Of a stretch of DNA of 64,000 nucleotides, positions 12,601 to 20,980 are shown in pieces. The notes beneath the pieces are model-generated. The model made no database searches. It was not told the DNA's origin and saw nothing but the letters and a program-made list of their open reading frames with translations. The DNA lies in NCBI RefSeq assembly GCF_033568475.1, contig NC_133120.1:96428151-96492150 (forward strand), written 5' to 3'. Source of the DNA: Henckelia pumila. Taxonomy: Eukaryota > Streptophyta > Magnoliopsida > Lamiales > Gesneriaceae. Both the position numbers and the translations under genes were made by a program. Within the stretch, counting starts at the first letter, position 1. Each line of letters begins with the position of its first letter.

Positions 12601-12918
12601 ATCTCCAATGGCCGTAGCTTCAACTCTGGAACCATTCCCGAGCCTCAGCTGGGTCTCACCCATTCTAAGCCTGCGACTTCTTGTCATCACCTGCAAATCA
12701 TTGCAAATGTGAGAACCACATCCGGTATCCAATACCCAAGAAGTTGTATTAAGTGACATGTTTATTTCGATATAGAACATACCCTTTGCAGTTCCCAACT
12801 GCTCAAGATACTCCTTGCAGTTGCGCTTCCAATGACCCGGCTTCTTGCAGTAATGGCAAACATCCTTGGATTTTCCATCGTTTGAAGCCTTTGTCTTTTG
12901 CTTCTTCTCGGGTTCCAC
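9694..12918 (-). CDS. pol: Copia pol polyprotein (protease, integrase, RT, RNase H)
   Basis: The frame is open for about 1074 codons. In order: CCHC knuckle of the Gag end (CHYCKKPGHWKRNC, about 21-34), aspartic protease DTG (64-66), integrase zinc region (HARLGH, about 203), catalytic core with TDD near 282, RSDRGGEY near 326-333 and the Glu of SERRNRT near 361, RT from about 610 with YVDD at 746-749, and RNase H with TEAEYIAAS near 957-966. The frame has no ATG at its start: translation should arrive from gag, which lies in another frame, so a one-base shift near 12900-12920 separates them. The enzyme domains otherwise look intact. The product would act in cytoplasmic virus-like particles. 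Confidence 0.92.
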   Translation of the reverse strand: MEPEKKQKTKASNDGKSKDVCHYCKKPGHWKRNCKEYLEQLGTAKGMFYIEINMSLNTTSWVLDTGCGSHICNDLQVMTRSRRLRMGETQLRLGNGSRVEATAIGDVCLILQNGFKLLLRDVLFVPDLIKNIISISMLDRDGYSCNFVNGICSIYKNECLIGNGQLENDLYNLKLKDVPVNCIDKPATTNKRKIDSQNPANLWHARLGHISSRRMNKLVGEGMFDMSDINSLPTCESCLKGKMTKSPFKGKPERSQNLLDLIHTDVCGPFRVGTQHGHTYFITFTDDYSRYGYLYLMKYKSEAFEKFKEFKAEVENKLGKSIKALRSDRGGEYLSTEFLDYLKENGILSQWTPPMTPQLNGVSERRNRTLLDMVRSMMSFTELPPSFWGYALETAVLLLNNVHTKAVDKTPYELWNGKAPKYSYLRIWGCPAYVKRTVGDKLDSRSSLCYFVGYPKNSIGYYFYYPAETKVFVSRNATFLEKEFLLDKKGEMMELEEVRKEPEIQNNDPTPQEPLLDTPAPRRSERTSRPPVRYGLLLEEGQDEPDIGCDPRSFKEAISDADSNLWLEAMQSELDSMHTNQVWSLVDPPDGIVPIGCKWIYKRKLGPDGKVLTYKARLVAKGYTQRQGVDYDETFSPVAMFKSIRILIAIAAWYDYEIWQMDVKTAFLNGDIKEEIYMKQPEGYTSMGSEHKVCKLQRSIYGLKQASRSWNQKFDETIKDFGFIKNPEEPCVYKKVVKDAVTFLVLYVDDILLIGNDVGMLQSTKIWLSGRFSMKDLGEASYILGIQIYRDRSKRMIGLTQSTYIDTILKRFSMDGSKRGHLPMCHGVSLSKSMCPKTDAEIENMTHVPYASAIGSIMYGMISTRPDVAFALSVTSRYQSNPGQMHWKAVKDILKYLRRTKNMFMVYGGRELKLEGYTDSSFQSDVDDSKSTSGFVFMLNGGAVSWKSSKQDTTADSTTEAEYIAASAAAKEAVWMRNFVQELGVIPEFVGPVPVYCDNTGAVAQAKEPRSHQRSKHVLRKYHIIREIVERGDISVERVASADNIADPLTKPLPGPLFDKHREAMGLRSMTSWL

Positions 12919-13607
12919 TTTCTTGGTGGGGCAGAACGTTTCTTGCCCTTCATACTTGGCCCCTTCTTAGCAGAAGATGAGGAGCCCACCAAGAAAGCTG
13001 GCTTATCCTTCTTAAGTGTGGATTCATATGTAACGAGCATATTGACCATCTCTTCAAGGGTGGCCTCTATCTTGTTCATATTAAAATTTATCACGAATCC
13101 ATCAAATGAAGAAGGAAGAGATAGAAGCAGCAAGTCCACATTGAGTTCATGCTCCAACACCAAATCAAGGGTCGCTAACTTCTGTATGAGCCAAATCACT
13201 CGTACCCCATGATCACGGACCGAAGTCCCTTCACGCATGCGGCACGTCATCAACTCCTTAACAGTAGAGAACCTTTCAGCCCTCGACTGAGCCCCAAAAA
13301 GTTCCTTGAGTTGCGTGTGAATGTCAGCAGCATTCACCGTGTCCTCAAATCGCCTCTGGAGTTCATCAGACATCGAGGCTTGCATATAGCATTTGGTCTT
13401 GATGTCATGGTCGCACCATGCATCAAGTTTGGCCAATTCCTCCGGACTTATGTCAGCTGGTGCTTCCTTCGGAGGTGCTTTCTCTAACACGTAGAGCATT
13501 TTCTCCGAAGTTAAGACAATCTTCAACTTCCGGAACCATTCCGTATAGTTGGCGCCAGTCAGCTTGTTTTGTTCGAGGATCGAGAATAAAGGATTTCGCG
13601 AATTCAT
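12762..13607 (-). CDS. gag: Copia gag (frame-shifted 3' end)
   Basis: A capsid-type gag of the UBN2/Retrotran_gag_2 kind. I chose the ATG at 13607 (MNSRNPLFSIL), because the LTGANYTEW region that starts copia gag follows it; the upstream in-frame Met (13646) adds an unusual hydrophobic stretch. About the first 230 residues are gag-like, ending in a Lys/Arg-rich stretch. After about 12916 this frame is out of register and its last 50 residues are not real gag; the CCHC knuckle lies in the pol frame. A one-base change in a short purine run explains this. Confidence 0.85.
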   Translation of the reverse strand: MNSRNPLFSILEQNKLTGANYTEWFRKLKIVLTSEKMLYVLEKAPPKEAPADISPEELAKLDAWCDHDIKTKCYMQASMSDELQRRFEDTVNAADIHTQLKELFGAQSRAERFSTVKELMTCRMREGTSVRDHGVRVIWLIQKLATLDLVLEHELNVDLLLLSLPSSFDGFVINFNMNKIEATLEEMVNMLVTYESTLKKDKPAFLVGSSSSAKKGPSMKGKKRSAPPRKWNPRRSKRQRLQTMENPRMFAITARSRVIGSATARSILSSWELQRVCSISK

Positions 13608-15640
13608 TGTATGAAATACTGAAAAGGAAAAACAGACATATATCAATGATTGTTTAACAATTTACTAAGACATAAAATAGGCGAATTTAATTTTATGAAT
13701 CTCACTCCCACTATTTTAACGATTTCACCACCCTCTAGTGAAAACGGGAAACTTTTTCCTTAGTGAGAACATGGAGTCCAATTGACAAACTTATGGTCCC
13801 GAATAATATCAGCCAACCATAATTTTCAAAAGGTAGAGCCCAATTGCTTCCAAAGCAACCCCCATGTATTTACCTCATGTCCAATAAGGGCCCAATAATA
13901 TGACGCCGTTTAAAGTGACATGTCAAGATGACCCATCAATATTAAGTTGTGATGGACGGTCGCCATGTGGATCCCCCAATAATATGAGCCGATCCCATGG
14001 GAGTTCCACCCAACTTACAACATTTGTCGATCCAATGTACAGCTTTCCGACGGACGGGCCCCCCCAATAATATGAGCCGGACCGTATCCGCGGGTAGCAT
14101 CACATACATTGACCGTTGATGGAAGGTAGGAACATTTAAACAATATTTAAATTTCCTTTATTTATCTTGATATAAATTTTAAATCATATTTAAAATGAGG
14201 GATTTTATTTATAAAAATATTTGTCTCATCATATTTAATTTATTGCATGCATTGCCGGATTCACGCAATTTATGTCTAAACATGCATACAATCATAATAT
14301 CACATATTATATAGGATGATCGATTCCATTTCTAATTGACCCGTGGTTGCCAATCACGGGTCTTAGTCCAATCCTAGGTAATATGCAGTATGCAAATGCA
14401 ATCCTATTACATATGCTTCCAATTTACATTTCTTCAGTCTTCATTGTCTGCTGGGCCCACCATCTTCAAATCTTGATCTCCCACTAAATCTAATGTATTT
14501 ACAATTAAATAACAATGACAAGTAGGGGATACATTTTTTTTAGGGGGTGGGAACGGGCTATAAACCAAGCCCACTTTTATTACATATGACATTCATATCG
14601 GGCCATAAACCAGGCCCATTAATAAAACCAACAACAATAAAGACAAAATGTAAATTCCTAACATACACCTACAAAATTGGTCATGGCAATCGATCATCCT
14701 TATCCAATAACATTTAATTCAAAATTAATTTATTGGATAACATGCTGTGGCAATTCAAATTTAAACAAGATAAAATCATATTTTATATATAAAATCGCAT
14801 TTCACATATAAAATCATATTTTATCTCCATATCAAATAAAATCATATTTTATCTATAAAATCCAATTTTACAAATAAAATCATATTTTATCTAATATATC
14901 ATAAGATCATATCTTATCATCAATTGTACCAAAATAATCGATTTCAAAATTCAATTTACGGATAAAATATTAAAATTTTCCAAAAATTCAAATTTATCCA
15001 AAATCAATTTTAAAATTTACGGACTCGAACAATTCGATCCGAAATCTCGTGAACCAATCAAAAACAATTTTTGACCGGACCAAAAATAAAATTTTAACAT
15101 ATTAAAATTAATTTTAATAAAAATAATAATTTTTCCCGCGGGCCGCCCGGGACACTCCCGGGTTGGCCCGCACCCGGGGCGCGGGCCGGGGCAGCCCGGC
15201 TGCCCCCTTAGGGCAGCAACACTTGCTGCCCTGGCGGCGCCTGGCGCCGCCGCTGGGCGGCGCCGTGCGTCGCCCTGGGCGGCGCTGAGCGCCACCCCTG
15301 GGCGGCGCCGAGCGCCGCCCTGGGCAGCGCCGAGCGCTGCCCTGCGCAGCGCCCAGCGCTGCGCTGGGCAGCGCACAGCGCTGCCCTGGGCAGCGCCGTG
15401 CGCCGCCCTGGGCGGCGACGGTCGCCGCCCTGGGCGGCGCCGTGCGCCCCCTTTGGGCGGCGCCGTGCGCCGCCCCTGGGGGCAGCGACCATCGCTGCCC
15501 CCTCCGGGCAGCGATCCAATCGCTGCCCGGGTTTCGCCCCCGGAAAAAAAATTTTTATTAAAAATATTTATTTTGTTTCAAAAACCGAGACTCAAAAATT
15601 TTGTACAATTGATTAATTCAATCGATTGATCTGAGCAACC
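13608..15640 (-). other. Copia leader (between gag and primer site)
   Basis: About 2 kb without a credible gene. It contains AATAATATgAGCC words at 13802, 13894, 13978 and 14066, suggesting a degenerate repeat of about 88 bp; AT-rich repeats of AAAATCATATTTTAT type at about 14775-14915; and a GC-rich hairpin array (15211-15528) near the primer site. BARE-type elements are known for long leaders with packaging and dimerisation signals. Confidence 0.7.
15211..15528 (-). repeat. GC-rich tandem hairpin array in the copia leader
   Basis: About 14 successive inverted repeats, mostly spaced 22-24 bp, of the form GGGCGGCG-N5-CGCCGCCC or GGGCAGCG-N5-CGCTGCCC. Perfect examples: 15211-15231 (9-bp stem), 15322-15342, 15344-15364 (GCGCAGCG/CGCTGCGC) and 15506-15528 (10-bp stem). 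Stem changes are usually matched on both arms. Frames through it (15017-15519 -, 15398-15616 +) are translations of repeats. Confidence 0.85.
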
Positions 15641-15654
15641 TGGCTCTGATACCA
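15641..15654 (-). other. Copia primer-binding site (initiator Met-tRNA)
   Basis: On the minus strand TGGTATCAGAGCCA lies one base from the 5' LTR. It is the standard complement of the 3' end of plant initiator methionine tRNA. Confidence 0.9.
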
Positions 15655-15655
15655 C

Positions 15656-17516
15656 TGTTGGAAAACTGGCGAGTTCCCAGACCAATTACGATTGATACCC
15701 GGTGCAGCGGAAGTTTAAAAATTTTTTCATGGAACGTTTCCATGGTGTGGGTATCAACCGTTCATCGATTGAATTACGTGTGTAAAATTTAAATAACAAT
15801 TAAATAAATTTTACCTCAAATCTCGCAACGAGATTAATGGACACCAACAGAACAATTCTGCTCTTGTTGTCTCTCCCTGGAACCGATGAACGCCTTCAAT
15901 CAGGTCCACGAACAGAGGTTTAATCCCTCTGATAGATTGCACTAGAAAATCTATCAGAAGTTTTCTGCGAAGAGAATACACGAATTTGATTCGTTATTCC
16001 TGACTGCAATTCAAAATCACAGACCGGAATTTCTCGGGCAGAGTGAAGGGGGGCGGCCGAAATATGTTTGAGAGAGAGGGTAGGGTTTTCGAAAATTGCT
16101 CTCAAAATAATGACCTGTTGTATATAATTTCTGTACTGAAATAACTTATTTATAATGCAGGCCACTAACACCTTAGGGCCCATTAATCATAAGCTGGGGC
16201 CCGACAAGCAAAGCCCGCTCGTTCAGAAATTAATATAAAATTCATCGTGACTCCGATTGATGAAACGATTTCACCAATGTGTACAGAAACCATTTCTGCA
16301 CGTTTTAAAGTCAAAATAAATTTTCCTGAATCCGAATTCAGTGGTTTCCAAAAATGTCCATCCCTATGTCATTTTAGGAAATCCTACTCCCTTACTCTTA
16401 TTTAAGAAGTCCAACTCCTTAGTTCATTAAATTTAACTCTTTAAATTTAACTATCTCAACGGGGATTAAAACTCCATTACACTGTGTGACCCTCAATGGT
16501 TCAGGGATACAGCTAGCCGTGGGCTCACAACTCCTTGTGACTCGGAACAACACTTTCCGACTTGCCCAACGAATCATGGTAAAGCGCCTAGCAACATCGC
16601 CCCATGATTCCCTAGGTATCACTGATAGTGCCTACAAGAACCAGTAGATTTTGGTTAACGTACAGTACGGTCCCTTCATCCAAATATCTCGATCGAATCA
16701 ACAACTATTGGTATATCGAGAGTCGCTCAAGATTCGATAACTATGCAATGCATCTTGAAGATCAAATTAGTGACATCGCATGTGCTACTAAGAAACCATT
16801 TCTTAAATCACATCAATTACTCTGGCCAGAGATTTATCACACTAATATCTCCTCAGATCGCATAGGATATCCACACTCGCAAGTATGTGGTGAATCCTTG
16901 ACAACAATGCATTGACTTCTATATGTGTCGTAACTGTACCCAATCTCGACACCTGATGACCCCCTCAGAGTCGGTAAACGAGTCAAAGCACAGTACTAGC
17001 ATATAGAGTCTCCATGATGTTTCAAGTCGTAAGGACTAATGGTGTACAACCAAAACCGCGGACTTTATCCACTCGATAAGTGATAACCACTTGGAAAGTC
17101 CGGATAGGGTAGTTCGACTATTCATCCTATGAATATCCATTTGCATGCTTCGAACATCTCCATGTTCCCTACCAATGAAACGTGGTACTCCGCATCGCAA
17201 ATGCTAGTCTCAAACTCGAGCGATCCTTATCCTTATTATCGGACGGCTCAATCGACTAGGAACGGTTTTAGAATATACAGTGACTATAAGATGTATTTCA
17301 TGATAGACATCTCCATGTTCTACCACATCTTACATACACTATAGTATATTCAAGGTCTTTATCAAAACAACAATAGTATATCACAATATAATAATATGAA
17401 GTAATATAAAGTCATTGCCATAAAAGTGTAAATAATATTAAACAAAAGATTGTTTATACAAAGAGTCAACAAAGCCCATAGCCACACAGTTGGCTCACTG
17501 GGCACCCACTCTTACA
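15656..17516 (-). repeat. Copia 5' LTR
   Basis: 1861 bp, TGTTGGAAAAC...ACTCTTACA in + strand terms, flanked outside by GCTTC (17517-17521). Pair of 7820-9679. Confidence 0.93.
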
Positions 17517-17521
17517 GCTTC

Positions 17522-19542
17522 CAAGCGTGTCATCGTCGCCCCGTCGTCCCGGACTCGTCACCTACGCTTTTCTCTTCAAACTTCGGTGAAAGGCATGTTT
17601 CTTTTAGATTTTTTTTTATGCCATATCAGTGATGATTAGGTGTGTGTTGAGTGTGCATCGAATTTTTTTTAAGAAATTTCAGAAAAGGAATCGGTTTTGA
17701 TGTTTGTATCTTGTTTTTGTATGTTGTTTGATCATGCTCATATTTTCTCCTAGCCATGGCTTGTATGACTGCTGGTTGGGGTTCTTCAGGGTCCCTAGGC
17801 TAGGCATGGCTCGATGGTTATGGCTGGAGAGGGCTAGGAAAGGGCTGGACGGGACTGCACCAAGGTTGGTGCAGATCGGCGCAGGTTAGGGCTTCGTGGA
17901 AGGGGGCTCGGGTTCGGCTCTGTGGGTTGCATGGGGTCGGGGTCTTGGTCAGGTTAGGACCGCCCAGACGTGGGCTACGTCTGGGCGGCGGAGCTCCGGC
18001 CAGGGGCGGCCGGAGCAGGCCGGCAGCAGCCAGGGAGTGGCTGCTGCTCACGGCCGAGAGGAATAGAGAAGGAGGGGCCGATCGGGTTAGGGTTTTCAGG
18101 GTTGGGTCCGGGTCGGTTTGGTGGTCCGGGTCAAGTCAGTGGGTCATGGGTTAAGTTAGTTGGGTCCGGGTCCGGGTTAAGTTAATTGGGCTCAGGTATT
18201 TTTATTTTTAAGTTTTAAGTTTAATTAAAGGTTTAATGGGCCTAATTAAATCTCAAAATTTATTTGGGCCCCATTTAATTATTTGGGCTTAATTAAATTA
18301 ATTAAGTGAGTTCACTAATTTTTATGGGCCTTGGGGGCCCATGGAATTTATTGTGCCAGTCATTGGGCTTTTGGGCCCATTGGGCCGGAATGGAGTGTTA
18401 TTGGGCCAAGATTGTGTTAATGGGCCTTAAGTAATTATTTGGGCTTAGAATAATTATTATTGGGCTTAAGTATGTTATTGGGTCAGTCTCAGTGTTAATG
18501 GGCCAGAATTTAAGTAAATGTGCTTGAGTGTTAGGGCCAGCAGTTCAGTACAACCCATGAGAAATTGCATGTGTTCGAATATATATTTAATTATTTTTTT
18601 ATGCATGGAAGTTATTTTTATATTTATATGTTAGTATGAAATTAAATTAAATATATAGAAAGGACACACATTTTATTTAAGTACATGCATTCATGAAATA
18701 ATTTTATGCATGATTTAATGTTTAAGGTTGAGCAAAAGAAAATATTTTATGTTGGAAGTTGAAGTAGTGTGACAATTTAAGGGGGATTCGTCCCCATATG
18801 TGAACTATTGAAGGGCAGTTTACTGTCAATTTAAGAGGTGATTCGTCACCGCCACGTACGTTGGTTTCCACGCTGATCAGTATTTAATGTATGATTTAAG
18901 GGTACACTATGGATACAACCATGAGATGTTAGAAAATAATTTGCTCAACAATGTTTATGTATTATGTATTATTATGATATTTAAGTTTAATTTAAGTTAT
19001 GTTATGTCATGATATTTTTTTAAGCATGCTCATTCATGTATATGTTATGTATTAGTATTAAAGTGAATTAAATTATTTTAAACCCTTGTTATGTTAGCAT
19101 GTTGGGCCTCTAGGCTCACTACACTGGTATGGTGCAGGTGAGTACGTAGAGGATGACGTAGTACCCACCGGCGGCGAGGACATATGAGCGGACATGCAGT
19201 GACCCCGTGACCGTGATAGTTGTCTGAGTCATTACGCATGTTTTTGAATATTTCAGCATGTTATACTTTTATTTATTTTCAGTGGTTGAAAGTATTACTC
19301 ATTTTATTTAACAATTTTCAGTGCATGCAAACTTTATTTATTTTGCTTATGACAGTATTTTATTAAATGTTTGACTCAGATATTTAATTTATTAAAGGTT
19401 GCATTTTTATTTAATTTATTTATTTTTAAATCTATTTATTCTGTGCATATATGTATGGGCATGTATGTACATATTTTTATTTAGTAAGTAATAAAAAAAA
19501 ATTCGCATATTTATTTATAATTAGAGAGTTAGGGTCGTTTCA
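17522..19542 (+). repeat. Gypsy 5' LTR, second segment
   Basis: Continues the LTR from 7819 (counterpart 25046-27070) and ends GGGTCGTTTCA. It includes a GC-rich part (17880-18130) and a run of TGGGCC/TGGGCT words (18186-18535). Frames such as 17818-18051 (-) recur in the right LTR and are not genes. Confidence 0.9.
18186..18535 (+). promoter_or_regulatory. Cluster of TGGGCY (site II-like) words in the gypsy LTR
   Basis: About 14 copies of TGGGCC or TGGGCT, counting reverse complements, occur in about 350 bp, and again in the right LTR (about 25710-26040). TGGGCY is the site II element bound by plant TCP factors in promoters active in dividing cells. Regulatory use here is inference. Confidence 0.4.
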
Positions 19543-19544
19543 GT

Positions 19545-19556
19545 TGGTATCAAAGC
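19545..19556 (+). other. Gypsy primer-binding site
   Basis: TGGTATCAAAGC, two bases after the LTR end, matches the initiator Met-tRNA primer site TGGTATCAGAGC with one mismatch. Confidence 0.85.
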
Positions 19557-19728
19557 ACGGTCCTTGGAGGGGTTATTACTGCTATGCGAGCTCAAAAATC
19601 CACGCTACCGGTCTGTAAGTTTTAAGTTTTTATAGCATGATTTACTTTTAAAAATTTAAGTTAGCATTAATGTTAAAACACTTAGTTATGCATGGCGATT
19701 TACGTAAAGAAATATATAGTGGTGCAGA

Positions 19729-20793
19729 ATGCCTCCCAGACCGATGAACAGACGTGGGGAATCTACACCTATACCTCCACCTCCACCTCCACCTCCGCAG
19801 AACCCACTTGCAGCATTGGAGCAGGCCAATGCTACTTTGATGGCAGGGGTTACTGCTCTGTTAGAGCAGCAGGCTCCACGTCCTAGAATGTCCCATGTGG
19901 AGGACGTAGCTGAGCGGTTCCAAAAGAAGGGGCCGAAGCAGTTCATTGGTACCACCGATCCTTTGGTGGCTGATGGGTGGATTCGTTCTTTGGAGTCCAT
20001 CTTTGCATATATGGGGATCACAGATGCGGACAGGGTGAACTGTGCGACGTATATGTTGAGGGGAGACGCAGCTCTTTGGTGGGAGGGTGCTGCTAGGGGA
20101 GTACACCTCCCTATACTGTCTTGGGCGGAGTTCAGGCGTATCTTCTACGCCAAGTATTTCACGGAGGATGTGAGGAGTCGCATGATCCGGGAGTTTATGA
20201 GTCTCCGGCAGGGGGACAGGTCAGTGGTTGAGTATGTGAGCCAGTTCGAGAGGGGCTGCCATTTTGTGCCTCTGATTGCAGACAGTCCACCGGAGAAGAT
20301 GAGGCAGTTTGTGGAGGGACTGAGAGCGGATATCAAGCACGACGTACGTATGATGGACGTCGCTACATATGAGGCGGCAGTTAGTAGAGCACTGAGGTCA
20401 GAGGAGGGTAGGAGAGGGATACAGCGAGAGCAGCAGGGGAAGAGACAGATTCAGTCGGGGTATCAGCGACCATCTTCGCAGCCTCCTGCGAAGAAGCAGT
20501 TTACTGGGCCGTCTAAGGGCCCGAATCCGCAGCAGAGGTCACAGCAGCAGAGGCCACAGCAGTTGCGGGGCGGGGCCCCTAATGCTATAGGTTTTCCTAC
20601 TTGCCCGAAGTATCAGAAGATGCATTCGGGACCTTGTCTGTTGGGAGCAGGAGTTTGTTTCCACTGTAGGGAGCCAGGGCATCAGATAGCTAACTGCCCG
20701 AGGAAGAAGAACACCGCTGGTAGAGTGTTCGTCATGCAGGCAGAGGAGGCATACCCAGACACCTCCTTGATCACTGGTATATCTTACCTCTAG
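19729..20793 (+). CDS. gag: Gypsy gag (unspliced reading)
   Basis: 354 residues. A proline run near 18-23 is followed by the Ty3-type retrotransposon gag domain (about 60-230, with LRGDAALWW and SWAEFRRIFYAKYF), a Gln/Pro-rich linker and one CCHC knuckle, CFHCREPGHQIANC (about 305-318). The frame runs six codons into the candidate intron and stops at TAG 20791-20793, so an unspliced RNA would give Gag alone. The frame looks intact. Confidence 0.9.
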   Translation: MPPRPMNRRGESTPIPPPPPPPPQNPLAALEQANATLMAGVTALLEQQAPRPRMSHVEDVAERFQKKGPKQFIGTTDPLVADGWIRSLESIFAYMGITDADRVNCATYMLRGDAALWWEGAARGVHLPILSWAEFRRIFYAKYFTEDVRSRMIREFMSLRQGDRSVVEYVSQFERGCHFVPLIADSPPEKMRQFVEGLRADIKHDVRMMDVATYEAAVSRALRSEEGRRGIQREQQGKRQIQSGYQRPSSQPPAKKQFTGPSKGPNPQQRSQQQRPQQLRGGAPNAIGFPTCPKYQKMHSGPCLLGAGVCFHCREPGHQIANCPRKKNTAGRVFVMQAEEAYPDTSLITGISYL

Positions 20794-20980
20794 TATTTTA
20801 TAATTTTTTCTTTGTTTAAGAATTTCGTGTTTCTTGCGAAATTGTTGTTATTTGGGTTATCTATCTGCATGTTAGAATAAGAAGCATGTTTTACTTGTGA
20901 TTAGAATTAAGGGTTATTAGTGTCTCGTTGGGGGAAAGTTTAGTAGTGGCATGAAGTTTTTGGGAATTTTCTGCGTGCAG
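20777..20980 (+). other. Candidate 204-bp intron between gag and protease
   Basis: GTATAT at 20777 and TGCAG at 20976-20980 bound an AT-rich stretch with stops in all frames. Removing it joins ATC ACT G to GG AGA ATT, so gag continues in frame into the protease (sequence ...LITG then RILV...). No other read-through route to pol is apparent. Confidence 0.65.

Larger units (their letters stand above)
7820..17516 (-). mobile_element. Ty1/copia element (Angela/BARE-like), minus strand
   Basis: A 9.7 kb element with TG...CA ends, flanked by GCTTC at 7815-7819 and 17517-17521. LTRs are 1860 and 1861 bp. Read on the minus strand: 5' LTR (15656-17516), Met-tRNA primer site, about 2 kb leader, gag, pol, polypurine tract, 3' LTR (7820-9679). 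Pol order is protease, integrase, RT, RNase H, the copia order. LTR length, long leader and the RNase H region wording suggest the Angela/BARE-1 lineage (inference). Only about two LTR differences were seen, so the insertion is very young. One frameshift separates gag from pol. Confidence 0.93.

Noticed and set aside
15017-15616. Ala/Arg/Pro-rich frames in the copia leader
   Set aside because: They are translations of the GC-rich hairpin repeats and are open on both strands for compositional reasons.
15641-15654. tRNA-like words
   Set aside because: These are primer-binding sites complementary to initiator Met-tRNA, not tRNA genes; no cloverleaf surrounds them.
17818-18154. Frames in the GC-rich part of the gypsy LTR
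   Set aside because: Repeated in the other LTR (25342-25678) with no codon-type conservation.
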